NCBI RefSeq assembly: GCF_016586165.1
Contig: NZ_BCPR01000048.1
Location: 1-36,172 of the forward strand
Source: Dyella sp. EPa41
GTDB lineage: Bacteria; Pseudomonadota; Gammaproteobacteria; Xanthomonadales; Rhodanobacteraceae
Direction of reading: 5' to 3'
Length of the DNA: 36,172 bases
Positions 1 through 8,791 of the stretch are shown piece after piece. Below the pieces are notes generated by a model, which worked only from the letters and a program-made list of their open reading frames with translations, did no database searches and was not told the origin of the DNA. Each line of letters opens with the position of its first letter. The stretch's first letter is position 1. A program made the position numbers and the translations under genes.

Positions 1-540
1 GTGCTCGAGGTGTTCTCGTACGGCTGCCCGGCCTGCAACCAGTTCCACCCCACCATGAACAAGCTGGTGCAGGAGCTGCCCGCCGATGCCGTGGTTGCCT
101 ACCTGCCCGCCTCGTTCATGCCGCAGGAAAACTGGCCGATGCTGCAGCGCGCCTTCCTCGCCGCACAGGCGCTGGGCGTGGCCGACAAGGCCAACGACGC
201 CATGTACGACGCCGTGTGGAAGACCAACGAACTCAGCGCCCTCAAGGCCGGTGGCGCGGGCCTGAAGCCCGCGTCCGCCCTGCCGACCCTGGACGATGCC
301 GCCCAGGTCTACGCGAAGTTCGGCGCCGATCCGAAGGAATTCGTGGCGGTGGCCAACTCCTTCACCATCAACACCAAGGTGAAGCGTTCGGACGAACTGG
401 TGAAGAACTACGGCATCGAAGAGACGCCCACCATCGTCGTCGACGGCAAGTACCGCCTGACCCCGCGCTCGGCCGGTGGCTACGACCAGGTGGTGGAACT
501 GACGAAGTGGCTGGTGTCCAAGGAAGCGGCCGGCAAGTAA
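1..540 (+). CDS. dsbA: DsbA-family thiol:disulfide interchange protein, 5' end missing
   Basis: Thioredoxin-fold oxidoreductase that introduces or carries disulfides in periplasmic proteins. The visible part begins just before the active site: the CPAC motif (Cys9 and Cys12 of the visible reading frame) follows a hydrophobic strand ending in FSYG, and the cis-proline loop EETPT (Pro143) sits before a final VVDGKYR strand, as in DsbA. The signal peptide and the first strand lie upstream of the window, so the GTG at base 1 is an internal codon and not the start. The gene ends at TAA (538-540). A second DsbA-like gene follows 46 bases later on the same strand and shares near-identical stretches around both the CxxC and the cis-Pro, so the two are tandem paralogues, probably co-transcribed. 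Family assignment is secure; which redox role each copy has is not visible. Confidence 0.9.
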   Translation: MLEVFSYGCPACNQFHPTMNKLVQELPADAVVAYLPASFMPQENWPMLQRAFLAAQALGVADKANDAMYDAVWKTNELSALKAGGAGLKPASALPTLDDAAQVYAKFGADPKEFVAVANSFTINTKVKRSDELVKNYGIEETPTIVVDGKYRLTPRSAGGYDQVVELTKWLVSKEAAGK

Positions 541-586
541 GCCGGGCCTTCACACCCCACCCATCGCTCACCTGAGAACACCGCCC

Positions 587-1243
587 ATGCTCAAGCGTTT
601 TGCCTCCCTGCGCGTCCTCGGCCTGCTCGCCGGCCTGCTGCTGACCACCGCCTGCACCGCCACCGGCTCCAACGATGCCGCGCCCTACACGGACGGCACC
701 GAGTACGTCACCATCGGCGGCACGCCGCAGCGCTACAGCAACGAGGGCAAGGTCGAGGTCGTCGAGGTGTTCTCGTACGGCTGCATCCATTGCGCCCACT
801 TCGCGCCGCTCGCCGAGCAGCTGCGCAAGCAGCTGCCTGCGGGCGTGGTGTTCAAGCTGCTGCCGGCGGCGTTCAACGACCAGTGGGTGCCCTACGCCCG
901 CGCCTACTATGCCGCCAAGAAGCTGGGCGTGGTGGAGCAGACCCACCTGGCGCTGTTCAAGGCCAAGTTCGAAGACCACTACCCGATCTCCACGCTGGAT
1001 GAGATCGCCGACTTCTACGCCAGCCATGGCGTGAAGCGCGACGACTTCATGCGCATCGCCACCTCGGACGAAGTCACCCAGCAGATCCGCAAGGATGCCG
1101 CGCTGGTGCAGGCCTGGCAGGTCGACGGCACGCCGACCATCGTGGTCGACGGCAAGTACCGCAGCGCCAACATCAAGACGCTGGACCAGCTGTCGGCCCT
1201 GACCCAGTGGCTGGTCAAGCGCGAGCTGGCCGGCGGCAAGTAA
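587..1243 (+). CDS. DsbA-family thiol:disulfide interchange protein (possible lipoprotein)
   Basis: 218-residue DsbA-like protein. Residues 1-23 form a signal sequence (basic MLKR start, then a leucine-rich core) ending in LLTTAC; Cys23 could be lipidated, but the -3 position is Thr and so not a canonical lipobox. The active site is CIHC (Cys66/Cys69) after FSYG, and the cis-Pro loop is GTPT before VVDGKYR. CIHC differs from the CPAC of the gene just upstream, which suggests a different redox potential or partner. The full-length frame shows what the truncated upstream copy lacks at its N-terminus. The start ATG at 587 lies 46 bases after the previous stop with a weak GAGAAC Shine-Dalgarno region, fitting a two-gene transcript. 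A hairpin follows the stop. Confidence 0.92.
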   Translation: MLKRFASLRVLGLLAGLLLTTACTATGSNDAAPYTDGTEYVTIGGTPQRYSNEGKVEVVEVFSYGCIHCAHFAPLAEQLRKQLPAGVVFKLLPAAFNDQWVPYARAYYAAKKLGVVEQTHLALFKAKFEDHYPISTLDEIADFYASHGVKRDDFMRIATSDEVTQQIRKDAALVQAWQVDGTPTIVVDGKYRSANIKTLDQLSALTQWLVKRELAGGK

Positions 1244-1252
1244 TCCTTGCAC

Positions 1253-1278
1253 GGGGAGAGTCCGGCGGGACTTTCCCC
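1253..1278 (+). terminator. Hairpin after the dsbA pair
   Basis: Inverted repeat GGGGAGAGTCC (1253-1263) and GGACTTTCCCC (1268-1278), an 11-bp stem with one G-T pair and a 4-base loop, beginning 9 bases after the stop of the second dsbA-like gene. There is no clear T-run, so it is a probable but imperfect intrinsic terminator. A second hairpin, GGCGCC-N6-GGCGCC at 1316-1333, lies between it and the next gene. Confidence 0.5.
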
Positions 1279-1363
1279 ACATTCACACCCCGGCGGGCAT
1301 GCTTGCGCATCCGACGGCGCCAGCGATGGCGCCTGTCACCCTTTGCCACTACCCTGCCGCCCG

Positions 1364-2173
1364 ATGAACCGCGCCGATTCACCCGCCCCCGTCGCCCCGG
1401 AGCGCCGTCTACGCCTGCTGAGCTGCAACATCCTGGCCGGCGCCAGCGTGCAGCGCTACAGCGAATACCTGACCCGCAGCATCAACGCGGTGCTGCCCGG
1501 CCGCAGCAAGCTCGACAACCTGGACCGGCTGGCGGAAGTACTGCCGCAGTTCGACGTGATCGGGCTGCAGGAAGCCGATGCCGGCAGCCTGCGCTCGGGC
1601 TTCCTCAACCAGACGCGCTATCTCGCCGAAGCCGCGGGCATGCCGTTCTGGAGCCACCAGCCCAATCGCCCGATGGCGCGCCTGGCGCATTCCGCGAACG
1701 GGCTGATCAGCCGCCTCGAACCGACCAGCGTGCTGGACTTCCCGCTGCCCAGCCGCATTCCCGGCCGCGGCGCGCTGCTGGCGCGCTTTGGCGAGGGCAA
1801 GGACGCGCTGGCGGTGATGATCGCCCATCTCTCGCTGAGCGCGCCGGCGCGCGCCAAGCAGCTCGCCTTCATCGGCGAGGTGTTGCAGGACTACCGGCAC
1901 GCGGTCTTGATGGGTGATCTCAACACCGAGCTGCGCAGCGCGGAGATGAGGCACCTGTTTGCCAAGTCTCCGCTGGTGTCGCCCGAACAGGCGACGCCCA
2001 CCTTTCCCAGCTGGAAGCCGCGCCGGGCGCTGGACCATATCCTCACCTCCGAGGCGATCCAGCTCGACAAGGTCTGGGCGCTGCCGCAGGCGTTTTCGGA
2101 TCATTTGCCCCTGGCGGCGGAGATTCGCCTGCCAACCCATATCGCCCCCCAACCCTTTCGACTGCGCCGATGA
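1364..2173 (+). CDS. Endonuclease/exonuclease/phosphatase (EEP) family protein
   Basis: 269-residue metal-dependent phosphodiesterase of the EEP (DNase I / exonuclease III-like) superfamily. The order of signature motifs is complete: LSCNIL near the N-terminus, GLQEAD (metal-binding Glu), SANGL, HLSLS (His), MGDLNTE (Asp/Asn), LDHI and finally SDHLPL with the catalytic Asp-His. No signal peptide is obvious, so a cytoplasmic enzyme is likely. The substrate (nucleic acid, phospholipid or a small phosphodiester) cannot be read from the sequence. The frame is open further upstream to 1247, but the stretch before Met1364 is low-complexity and overlaps a hairpin, so I place the start at 1364. The stop overlaps the next gene by four bases (ATGA), indicating translational coupling. 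Confidence 0.85.
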   Translation: MNRADSPAPVAPERRLRLLSCNILAGASVQRYSEYLTRSINAVLPGRSKLDNLDRLAEVLPQFDVIGLQEADAGSLRSGFLNQTRYLAEAAGMPFWSHQPNRPMARLAHSANGLISRLEPTSVLDFPLPSRIPGRGALLARFGEGKDALAVMIAHLSLSAPARAKQLAFIGEVLQDYRHAVLMGDLNTELRSAEMRHLFAKSPLVSPEQATPTFPSWKPRRALDHILTSEAIQLDKVWALPQAFSDHLPLAAEIRLPTHIAPQPFRLRR

Positions 2174-2604
2174 AGCGAACGCTTACCCTGATCCTGCCCT
2201 GGCTGTTGCTGATCGTGCTGGGCGTCGCGCCCGTCATGCTGCGCTATGGACTGGTCGAGTCGCCCGAAGTGGCGCGCGTATGCGAGACGGGCAAGACGCT
2301 TGCCTGCGACCTGCGGCATATCACGGTGGAGGGGTTCATCACCGGCAACGTCGGCGGCGTACGCATCGGCATCTACGGCTGGATCGCGCTCGCCGCCACC
2401 GCGCTGGCGCTCTGGCGCAACCGCGTATTCAGCGCATGGCTGGCCGCGGCGACTGGCCTGGTCGCCGTGGTGCTGTACTGCTTCGAGCCCGGCGCGCTGG
2501 CGCTATTGGTGGGCTGCCTGCGCCTCGTGCGCGCCCAGGCGGACGCTGCGTCGCCACGCGACCAAGGCGGCGGCGCCCAGCAGGAGATTCACGCCCAGCC
2601 ATGA
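2170..2604 (+). CDS. Small membrane protein of unknown function
   Basis: 144 residues, family not recognised. Residues 5-25 form a first hydrophobic segment, then a short soluble stretch with two cysteines (VCETGKTLACD), then two or three further hydrophobic helices (about 60-110) and a polar tail. It begins inside the stop of the EEP gene (ATGA overlap), so it is co-translated with it and may anchor or serve the same process. Its last about 33 codons run antisense to the C-terminal end of the convergent GH17 gene: the two coding regions overlap by 102 bases tail to tail. The polar tail (residues 112-144, Ala/Gln-rich) may be a recent extension past an older stop. Codon use in the first 110 codons is like that of the neighbours. 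Confidence 0.7.
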   Translation: MKRTLTLILPWLLLIVLGVAPVMLRYGLVESPEVARVCETGKTLACDLRHITVEGFITGNVGGVRIGIYGWIALAATALALWRNRVFSAWLAAATGLVAVVLYCFEPGALALLVGCLRLVRAQADAASPRDQGGGAQQEIHAQP

Positions 2605-4122
2605 CCACGAGGCAGGATTCAGGCCGACATCCTGCACCACCGTCACGGCTGCCAGCATCGGCATCAGGCAAGCCATGAAGCGCTCTTCCGCGGTGGGCAC
2701 CCACGATCTGCCCGTATCCAGCAGCGCGGCGACGAAGTAGCCGAGCGCCGGCGGCCAGAACAGGCCCAGCGGGAAATCGCGGTAGCGACCGTCGAACACC
2801 AGCAGCAAGCCATACAGGGTAAGGCCGAACATCCACGCGAACCGCGCGCGGGTATCCGGTGCGCCGCGAGACGGTCCGCCACCCAGGCGAGCCGCCACCC
2901 AGCGCGCCAGCGCGATCGTGGTCAGCAGCGCCAGCACGCACAGCGTGCCGGAAACGGCCCACTCGACCACATCGCGGCAGGCAAACCACATCTGCCGGAA
3001 CTGCCAGGCCAACGCGGCGCCGCAGGCAAACCCGGACAGCACCAGCACGAAGCGCGCCCGGCGCGAGCGCCACTCCCGGCGCCACACCGCCGCCAGCACG
3101 AACAGCGCGGCGCCAAGCACGCCCGCCCACCAGCCCAGCAGCCAGCGCGGCTCCTCGACCACCGGGCCCTGCATCGAAAACTTCGGATGCGCGTCGACGT
3201 CGAAGATGCCCCAGTAGCCGCCGACCGTGCCTTCCTGTTCGCGCTTCCACGGCTGGTCGAAGGCTTCGATCACGTTGTAGGGCATGTCCACGCTGCCGGC
3301 ATAGCGCAGGAATTCGCGCATGTAGCGGGCTTCGTTCACCAGGCTCGCGGCGGCGCCGCGACGCTGCTTGCCCTGGCTGGGCCAGCCCGTCTCGCCGATC
3401 ATCACCGCGCGGCCGGGAAACTCCGCCTTCATGTGCGCGTACACGTCGGCGACGTGCTGCACGGCATCCCGCGGCTCCACCGGAGCGTCCTCCCAATACG
3501 GCAGGATGTGGATGGTGATGAAGTCCACCACCTTGGCCATTTCCGGATAGCGCTGCCAGAACTCCCACACGTCGGCATAGGTGATCGACACGTGCGTGTC
3601 GCGCACGGCGTCGCGCACCTCGGTCACGTACTGCGCCATCGCCGCAGGCGTCTGCTCGCCACGCAGCAGCACTTCGTTGCCGACGACCACCCCGCGCAGT
3701 ACGTCGGGGTGCGCCTTGATGGTGGCGATGCCGGCCTTGATCTCGTTCGCGTTCAACACCGGATCGCGCCCGATCCATATGCCCATGAGCACCTTCATGC
3801 CATAGCGCTGCGCGATGCCCGGCACCGCGTCGAGGCCGAAGCCCTGCGAGTAGGTGCGCACGCAATCGAAGCGCTCCGACAGCGCGCGCAAATCGGCGTC
3901 GATGCGCTCGGGGCTCACATAGGCATGGATGTTGAGCGGTGTCTCGCCCGGCTTGCGGAACGGCGCGTAGGACACGCAGGCGATGCGCGAGGAAGGCGTT
4001 TCCGGGAGCGTCACCGGTCGCCCGATGTGCCACCACCACAGCACGCCCCACAACGCCGCGGCGACAAGCGCCAGCCACGCCAGCGGCGCTACACGGGACG
4101 ACGGCGGGGACGGTGGCGTCAT
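2503..4122 (-). CDS. Membrane-bound glycoside hydrolase family 17 (beta-1,3-glucanase-type) protein
   Basis: 539 residues. One N-terminal membrane segment (about 13-33) is followed by a periplasmic GH17 barrel (about 45-320) and then about seven hydrophobic segments (about 325-525). The GH17 catalytic pair is visible: the acid/base Glu150 in VVVGNEVLLR and the nucleophile Glu244 in MIGETGWPSQG. Supporting motifs are VRTYSQ on an early strand and the aromatic HILPYWE loop. In proteobacteria such membrane GH17 proteins are linked to cyclic or linear beta-glucan synthesis or remodelling (transglycosylation as well as hydrolysis); no glucan synthase gene is visible here, so the substrate is open. 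The start at 4122 gives the N-terminal anchor. The 3' end overlaps the convergent small membrane gene. Confidence 0.87.
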   Translation of the reverse strand: MTPPSPPSSRVAPLAWLALVAAALWGVLWWWHIGRPVTLPETPSSRIACVSYAPFRKPGETPLNIHAYVSPERIDADLRALSERFDCVRTYSQGFGLDAVPGIAQRYGMKVLMGIWIGRDPVLNANEIKAGIATIKAHPDVLRGVVVGNEVLLRGEQTPAAMAQYVTEVRDAVRDTHVSITYADVWEFWQRYPEMAKVVDFITIHILPYWEDAPVEPRDAVQHVADVYAHMKAEFPGRAVMIGETGWPSQGKQRRGAAASLVNEARYMREFLRYAGSVDMPYNVIEAFDQPWKREQEGTVGGYWGIFDVDAHPKFSMQGPVVEEPRWLLGWWAGVLGAALFVLAAVWRREWRSRRARFVLVLSGFACGAALAWQFRQMWFACRDVVEWAVSGTLCVLALLTTIALARWVAARLGGGPSRGAPDTRARFAWMFGLTLYGLLLVFDGRYRDFPLGLFWPPALGYFVAALLDTGRSWVPTAEERFMACLMPMLAAVTVVQDVGLNPASWSWLGVNLLLGAAALVAWRRSVRLGAHEAQAAHQ

Positions 4123-4316
4123 GCGCTTCCTTGGGAGCCAGGTTCATGCGCCGGATGCGGCGCCTCGTGGGCCGCAGATTCTATCAGGCCCGCTCCGGCT
4201 ACCATGGTCGCGTCGGTTTCACGTCACGCTCAGCGGCCATTGGCCATGCTGCCGGGTCCGATGCATTGCCAGCCCTTGCGATGCACGGCGTGGAACAGGC
4301 AAAAAAAGGAGCTTTC

Positions 4317-6392
4317 ATGTCCCTCTCCGTGGCACCGCGCCGAATCGCCCGGCGCCTGCTCATCGTGATGGCCGGCCTGCTGCTGGCCGGCACCGCCGGC
4401 GCGGCCGAGCCCACCCAGGCACAGCGCACCGCCTTCAAGCAGGCCTATGCCGCGGCGCTGCAGGGAGGCGATGGCTGGCGCAGCCTGGCCGGCGGGCTGG
4501 AGAACTATGCGATCTATCCCTACCTGGAAGCCGCCGCGCTGACGCACGACATCCGGCAGATCGACCGCGCGCAGGTGGAGTCGTACCTCAAGCGCTATCC
4601 CGACCAGATTCCCGCGGGTGATCTTCGCCGCGACTTCCTCGCCGAACTCGCGCGCCGGCAGGACTGGGACAACTTCCTCGCGATGTACCAGCCGGGACAG
4701 GGCGACGCGCTGGCCTGCAACGCGTTGCAGGCGCAGCTGAGCAAGGGTGCGCAGCTTGATTTCGACCGCGACCTCGCCGCGTTGTGGGCCAAGCCCAAGT
4801 TGCCCGGTGCCTGTGATCCGGTGTTGAGCGCGGCCCACGACCAGGGCCTGCTCACGCCGCAGCGCCTGTGGGATCGCATCGATCGCGCCGCTGATGCCGT
4901 GCAGCCCGGTTCCATCAACGCCATGGCCGCATGGCTGCCCGCCGAAGACGCGGACGCCGCCAAGCGGCTGGCGTCCGCGCTGAGCGATCCGGGCACCGCG
5001 GCGGTCGCCGCCAACCAGTGGCCGGATACGCCGCGCAACCGCCAGGCCGCCGCCATTGCGGTGGAACGGCTGGCGCGTCGCCAGTCGGTCATCGCCGATA
5101 CGGCGTGGCAGAAACTGCAGGATCGCTTCGCCTTCACCCCGCAGCAGCGCGATCGCGTGGTGTACGCGCTGGCGCTGTTCCATGCCACCGACTATGACGA
5201 AGGTGCGTTGTCGCGCCTGGCGGCCCTGCCCGCCGCACTGCAGACGGACGTGAGCCGCGAGTGGCGCGTGCGCGCCGCGCTCGCCCAGCGCGACTGGCGG
5301 GCCGTGCTCGCGGCCATCGACGCCATGCCGGCGACGCAGCAGCAGGACGGCGAATGGCGCTGGTTCCGCGCCCGCGCGCTTACCGAACTGGGTCGTGGCG
5401 CCGAGGCGCAGCGCGTGCTGACGCCGTTGGCGCAGGAGCCCACCTTCTACGGCTTCCTTGCGGCCGATCGCCTGGAGCAGCCCTACGGCATCTGCCCGAT
5501 CCAGCTCACCAGCGATGCGAAGCGCGAACAGGCCTTGCTGGCCAATCGCGGCCTGCAGCGCGCGTTCGAGTTGTTCGCGGTCGACGTGCCCCGCCAGGCG
5601 CGTCGCGAATGGAGCCAGGCGCTCGATGGCGCCGACGCCGATACGCTGAGGCTCGCAGTCGCCCTCGCCTATCGGCGCGGCTGGTATGACCGTGCGGTAT
5701 TCACCTTCAACAATGGAGAAGCCTTGCGTTATTACGAGCAGCGTTTCCCGCTCGCCAGCCAGGACGGCCTGGTGCCGCAGGCGCAGGAAGCGGGCATCGA
5801 TCCGTCGTGGGCCTACGCGATCCTGCGCGCAGAAAGCGCGTGGATGAGCGATGCGCGCTCCGGCGCGGATGCACGCGGCCTGATGCAGCTGCTGCCCTCC
5901 ACCGCCGCCCTGGTCGCCAAGCGCAACGACATCCGTTGGGGTGGCGGCGAAACCCTGTTCGATCCGGTGACCAACATCATCCTGGGCACGCGCTATCTCG
6001 CGCAGATGGCGCAGCGCTTCAGTGGTTCGATCTGGCTTGCCAGCGCGGCGTACAACGCCGGCCCCGGCAAGGTCGACCAGTGGCTGGAAGCACGCGGCGC
6101 GCTGCCGCCAGACCTGTTTGTCGCGACCATTCCCTACAAGGAGACGCGCGAGTACGTGGCACGCGTGATGTCCTTTGCGGTGATCTATGACTGGCGCCAG
6201 CACGGCAATGCGGTAACGCTGTCGCAGCGGATGACACCGATCGGCCAAGGCTTCAACCTTGCGGAGGTCTCCGCGGAACGCAAGCGGGTGGGCTGCCCGA
6301 TCGCGGCGCCGGCAGTGCCGGCGGAAGCGGCCACCGCGGCGCCCGCGAGCAACATGGCGCCACCGGCGCCTGCATCCAGCGGCACACACTGA
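4317..6392 (+). CDS. slt: Soluble lytic murein transglycosylase
   Basis: 691 residues; cleaves the MurNAc-GlcNAc bond of peptidoglycan in the periplasm, forming 1,6-anhydroMurNAc ends. Residues 1-34 are a signal peptide (RRLLIVMAGLLLAGTAGAA, then AEPTQ). Residues about 35-480 form the all-alpha superhelical U/L domain typical of Slt70. The C-terminal lysozyme-like family 1A domain contains ILRAES with catalytic Glu506, the ARGLMQLLPSTA loop, AAYNAGPGKV and the PYKETREYV motif. The tail is Ala/Pro-rich low complexity. The reading frame is open upstream, but AAAGGAG lies 5-10 bases before ATG 4317 and the signal peptide starts there. The next gene begins 13 bases after the stop, so this looks like the first gene of a slt / NDUFA9-like / cca transcript. 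Confidence 0.95.
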   Translation: MSLSVAPRRIARRLLIVMAGLLLAGTAGAAEPTQAQRTAFKQAYAAALQGGDGWRSLAGGLENYAIYPYLEAAALTHDIRQIDRAQVESYLKRYPDQIPAGDLRRDFLAELARRQDWDNFLAMYQPGQGDALACNALQAQLSKGAQLDFDRDLAALWAKPKLPGACDPVLSAAHDQGLLTPQRLWDRIDRAADAVQPGSINAMAAWLPAEDADAAKRLASALSDPGTAAVAANQWPDTPRNRQAAAIAVERLARRQSVIADTAWQKLQDRFAFTPQQRDRVVYALALFHATDYDEGALSRLAALPAALQTDVSREWRVRAALAQRDWRAVLAAIDAMPATQQQDGEWRWFRARALTELGRGAEAQRVLTPLAQEPTFYGFLAADRLEQPYGICPIQLTSDAKREQALLANRGLQRAFELFAVDVPRQARREWSQALDGADADTLRLAVALAYRRGWYDRAVFTFNNGEALRYYEQRFPLASQDGLVPQAQEAGIDPSWAYAILRAESAWMSDARSGADARGLMQLLPSTAALVAKRNDIRWGGGETLFDPVTNIILGTRYLAQMAQRFSGSIWLASAAYNAGPGKVDQWLEARGALPPDLFVATIPYKETREYVARVMSFAVIYDWRQHGNAVTLSQRMTPIGQGFNLAEVSAERKRVGCPIAAPAVPAEAATAAPASNMAPPAPASSGTH

Positions 6393-6405
6393 GAGAGGCT
6401 GGCAC

Positions 6406-7350
6406 GTGGCAGGTAGAATCCAACAACTGGTCGTGCTTGGCGGCACCGGCTTCGTCGGCTCGCATCTCATCCCGCGGCTGGTCGCCGATGGCCACCGCAT
6501 CGTGCTGCTTTCGCGCAACCGCGAACGCAAGCGCGAGCTGGGCGTGCTGCCGTCGGTGCGCATCCGCAGCGCCGACATCTACGACGCCAACGCCTTGCGC
6601 CGGCAATTCGAGGGCGCCGACGCGGTGATCAACCTGGTCGGCATCCTCAATGCCTCCGGCAAGCAGACCTTCCAGCATGCCCATGTGGATCTGACCCAAC
6701 GCGTGATCGGCGCGTGCCAGGCGGCGGGCGTGCCGCGGCTGCACCAGATGAGCGCGCTCAAGGCCGGCCAGGGCCTGTCGCAATACCTCAAGACCAAGGG
6801 CGAAGCCGAAGCGCACGTGCGCCATTCGTCGCTGGACTGGACCATCTACCAACCCAGCGTGATGTTCGGCCGGGGCGGCGGGCTGGTCGATCGCTTCGCC
6901 TCGCTGCTGAGGCAGATGCCCGTGCTGCCACTGGCGCGCGCATCCGCGCGCCTGGCGCCGACCTGGGCAGGCGACGTGGCCGAGGCGATCGCGCGCTGCG
7001 TGGGCGACGACAAGCTCGGCATGGATCGCAGTTTCGAACTGTACGGGCCGCAGGTGCTTACGCTCGGCGACATCGTGCGGCAGATCCGCGATGTGGCGGG
7101 GCTGGGCACGCCCATCCTGCCGCTGCCCGACAGCCTGGGACGCTTGCAGGCCCAGTTCGCCGAGCTGCTGCCCGGCAAGCCGTTCTCGCTCGACAACTTC
7201 CGCACGCTGCGTACCAACTCGGTGGGCAAGCAGGATGGCTACGCCGCACTCGGCATCGTGCCGCAGCCGCTGTCGGCATGGCTGCCACTGCTGCTGCAGG
7301 AGCCCGCACGCCAGCGGCGCCTGTCCAGCGCACGCGGCAGCATGCGCTGA
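6406..7350 (+). CDS. NDUFA9-like NAD(P)-binding epimerase family protein
   Basis: 314 residues. Atypical/extended short-chain dehydrogenase fold with the dinucleotide motif GGTGFVG (residues 12-18) right after the first strand, then VSVR-type strand loops, a VINLVGIL strand and a [10 protein letters not shown] segment. It resembles bacterial proteins of the complex I NDUFA9 subunit / YbjT-like group; the classical YxxxK pair is not evident, so dehydrogenase activity is doubtful and a structural or NADPH-sensing role is possible. GTG start at 6406 with GAGAGG nine bases upstream; the in-frame extension into slt has no support. It lies 13 bases after slt and 47 bases before cca, probably in one operon. 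Confidence 0.82.
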   Translation: MAGRIQQLVVLGGTGFVGSHLIPRLVADGHRIVLLSRNRERKRELGVLPSVRIRSADIYDANALRRQFEGADAVINLVGILNASGKQTFQHAHVDLTQRVIGACQAAGVPRLHQMSALKAGQGLSQYLKTKGEAEAHVRHSSLDWTIYQPSVMFGRGGGLVDRFASLLRQMPVLPLARASARLAPTWAGDVAEAIARCVGDDKLGMDRSFELYGPQVLTLGDIVRQIRDVAGLGTPILPLPDSLGRLQAQFAELLPGKPFSLDNFRTLRTNSVGKQDGYAALGIVPQPLSAWLPLLLQEPARQRRLSSARGSMR

Positions 7351-7397
7351 AGCCTCGCCGTTATGGGCGCATGGGTGCCCCGTGGCAGAATCGACCC

Positions 7398-8627
7398 ATG
7401 CGCATCTATCTCGTCGGCGGCGCGGTCCGCGACAAACGCCTCGGCAGGCCGGTCATCGACCACGACCACGTGGTGGTGGGCGCGCGCCCCGAAGAGCTGC
7501 AGGCGCAAGGCTATCGCCCGGTGGGCAAGGATTTCCCGGTGTTCCTGCACCCGCAGACGAGCGAGGAGTACGCGCTCGCCCGCACCGAGCGCAAGACCGG
7601 CCCCGGCTACCACGGCTTCGCGTTCCACGCCGATCCGTCGGTGACGCTGGAAGAGGACCTCGCGCGCCGCGACTTGACCATCAATGCGATGGCCGAAGCC
7701 GAGGATGGCACGCTGGTCGATCCGTTCGACGGCCTGCAGGATCTCGAGCAGCGGCTGTTGCGGCACGTGTCGCCCGCGTTCGTGGAAGACCCCGTGCGCC
7801 TGCTGCGCGTGGCACGCTTCGCGGCGCGCTTCGCGCCCCTGGGCTTTACCGTGGCGCCGGAAACGATGGCGCTGATGCAGCAGATGGTGCGCGACGGCGA
7901 GGTGGACCACCTCGTGCCCGAGCGCGTGTGGCAGGAAACCCGCAAGGCGTTGGGCGAAGCGCAGCCTTCCGCGTTCCTGCGCGTGCTGCGCGAATCGCGT
8001 GCGCTCGCCGTGCTGTTTCCGGAAGTGGATGCACTCTACGGCGTGCCGCAGCGCGCGGAGTTCCACCCAGAAGTGGACACCGGCGTGCACGTGGAAATGG
8101 TGCTCGACATGGCGGCACGCATCGCGCCGGGCAACGACGTGGTGGGTTTCTGTGCGCTCACGCATGACCTCGGCAAGGCGTTGACGCCTGCCGATGTGCT
8201 GCCCCGGCACATCGGACACGAGCATGCGGGCGTCGCACCACTGCAGCGACTGGCCGCACGACTGAAGGTGCCAACGGAACATGCCACGCTGGCCGAACAC
8301 GTATGCCGCGAGCATCTCAACGTCCACCGCGCCTTCGAACTGAGGGCAGCCACGGTGCTGCGCCTGCTCACTTCGTTGGACGCCTTGCGCCGACCCGAGC
8401 GCCTGGGCCTGTTCCTTGCGGCCTGCGAAGCCGACCAGCGGGGCCGCCTCGGCCACCAGGACGACGCCTATCCCCAGGCCGGCTATCTGCAGCAGGCGCG
8501 CGACGTGGCGGCGGCGATTCGCTCCGAGCCTTTCGTCGCCAAGGGACTCACCGGGCCGGCCATTGGTGATGCCATGACCGCCGCGCGGACCACCGCCATC
8601 GAATCGCTGCGCCAGTCGGCTCGCTGA
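7398..8627 (+). CDS. cca: Multifunctional CCA protein (tRNA nucleotidyltransferase with HD domain)
   Basis: 409 residues, close to the E. coli enzyme in length and motif order. It adds or repairs the 3' CCA end of tRNAs from CTP and ATP. Visible are the class II nucleotidyltransferase motif GGAVRD (7-12), the metal-binding Asp21 and Asp23 in IDHDH, the [10 protein letters not shown] flexible loop, [11 protein letters not shown] and the HLVPERVW nucleotide-recognition region. The C-terminal HD domain carries [10 protein letters not shown] (His256-Asp257), which in the E. coli-type enzyme gives 2',3'-cyclic phosphodiesterase, 2'-nucleotidase and phosphatase activity. Starting at ATG 7398 gives the conserved N-terminus [12 protein letters not shown]. 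It is the last gene of the apparent slt operon. Confidence 0.97.
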   Translation: MRIYLVGGAVRDKRLGRPVIDHDHVVVGARPEELQAQGYRPVGKDFPVFLHPQTSEEYALARTERKTGPGYHGFAFHADPSVTLEEDLARRDLTINAMAEAEDGTLVDPFDGLQDLEQRLLRHVSPAFVEDPVRLLRVARFAARFAPLGFTVAPETMALMQQMVRDGEVDHLVPERVWQETRKALGEAQPSAFLRVLRESRALAVLFPEVDALYGVPQRAEFHPEVDTGVHVEMVLDMAARIAPGNDVVGFCALTHDLGKALTPADVLPRHIGHEHAGVAPLQRLAARLKVPTEHATLAEHVCREHLNVHRAFELRAATVLRLLTSLDALRRPERLGLFLAACEADQRGRLGHQDDAYPQAGYLQQARDVAAAIRSEPFVAKGLTGPAIGDAMTAARTTAIESLRQSAR

Positions 8628-8692
8628 ACAGGCCAGGGGCGGAAAGCCGGCAGGAAGGCCGTTGAGGCTAAAATCACCCGCTTGGCGCCCTG

Positions 8693-8714
8693 ACGGCCCT
8701 CCCCCGGAGGCCGT
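8693..8714 (+). terminator. Possible hairpin downstream of cca
   Basis: ACGGCC (8693-8698) and GGCCGT (8709-8714) form a short stem 65 bases after the cca stop. There is no T-run; it could equally be part of the leader of the following gene. The rest of the 164-base gap shows nothing else I can name. Confidence 0.3.
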
Positions 8715-8791
8715 CGCCGTGTATAAAGACGGGTCGCCTCTCGTCGCCCTGGTGAACCGGGCGCCTGTCGTTCCAACCCCCGGAGTCATCC

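Noticed and set aside
1207-1363. Upstream extension of the EEP gene to 1247
   Set aside because: The extra 39 residues are low complexity and overlap two hairpins; the conserved fold begins after Met1364.
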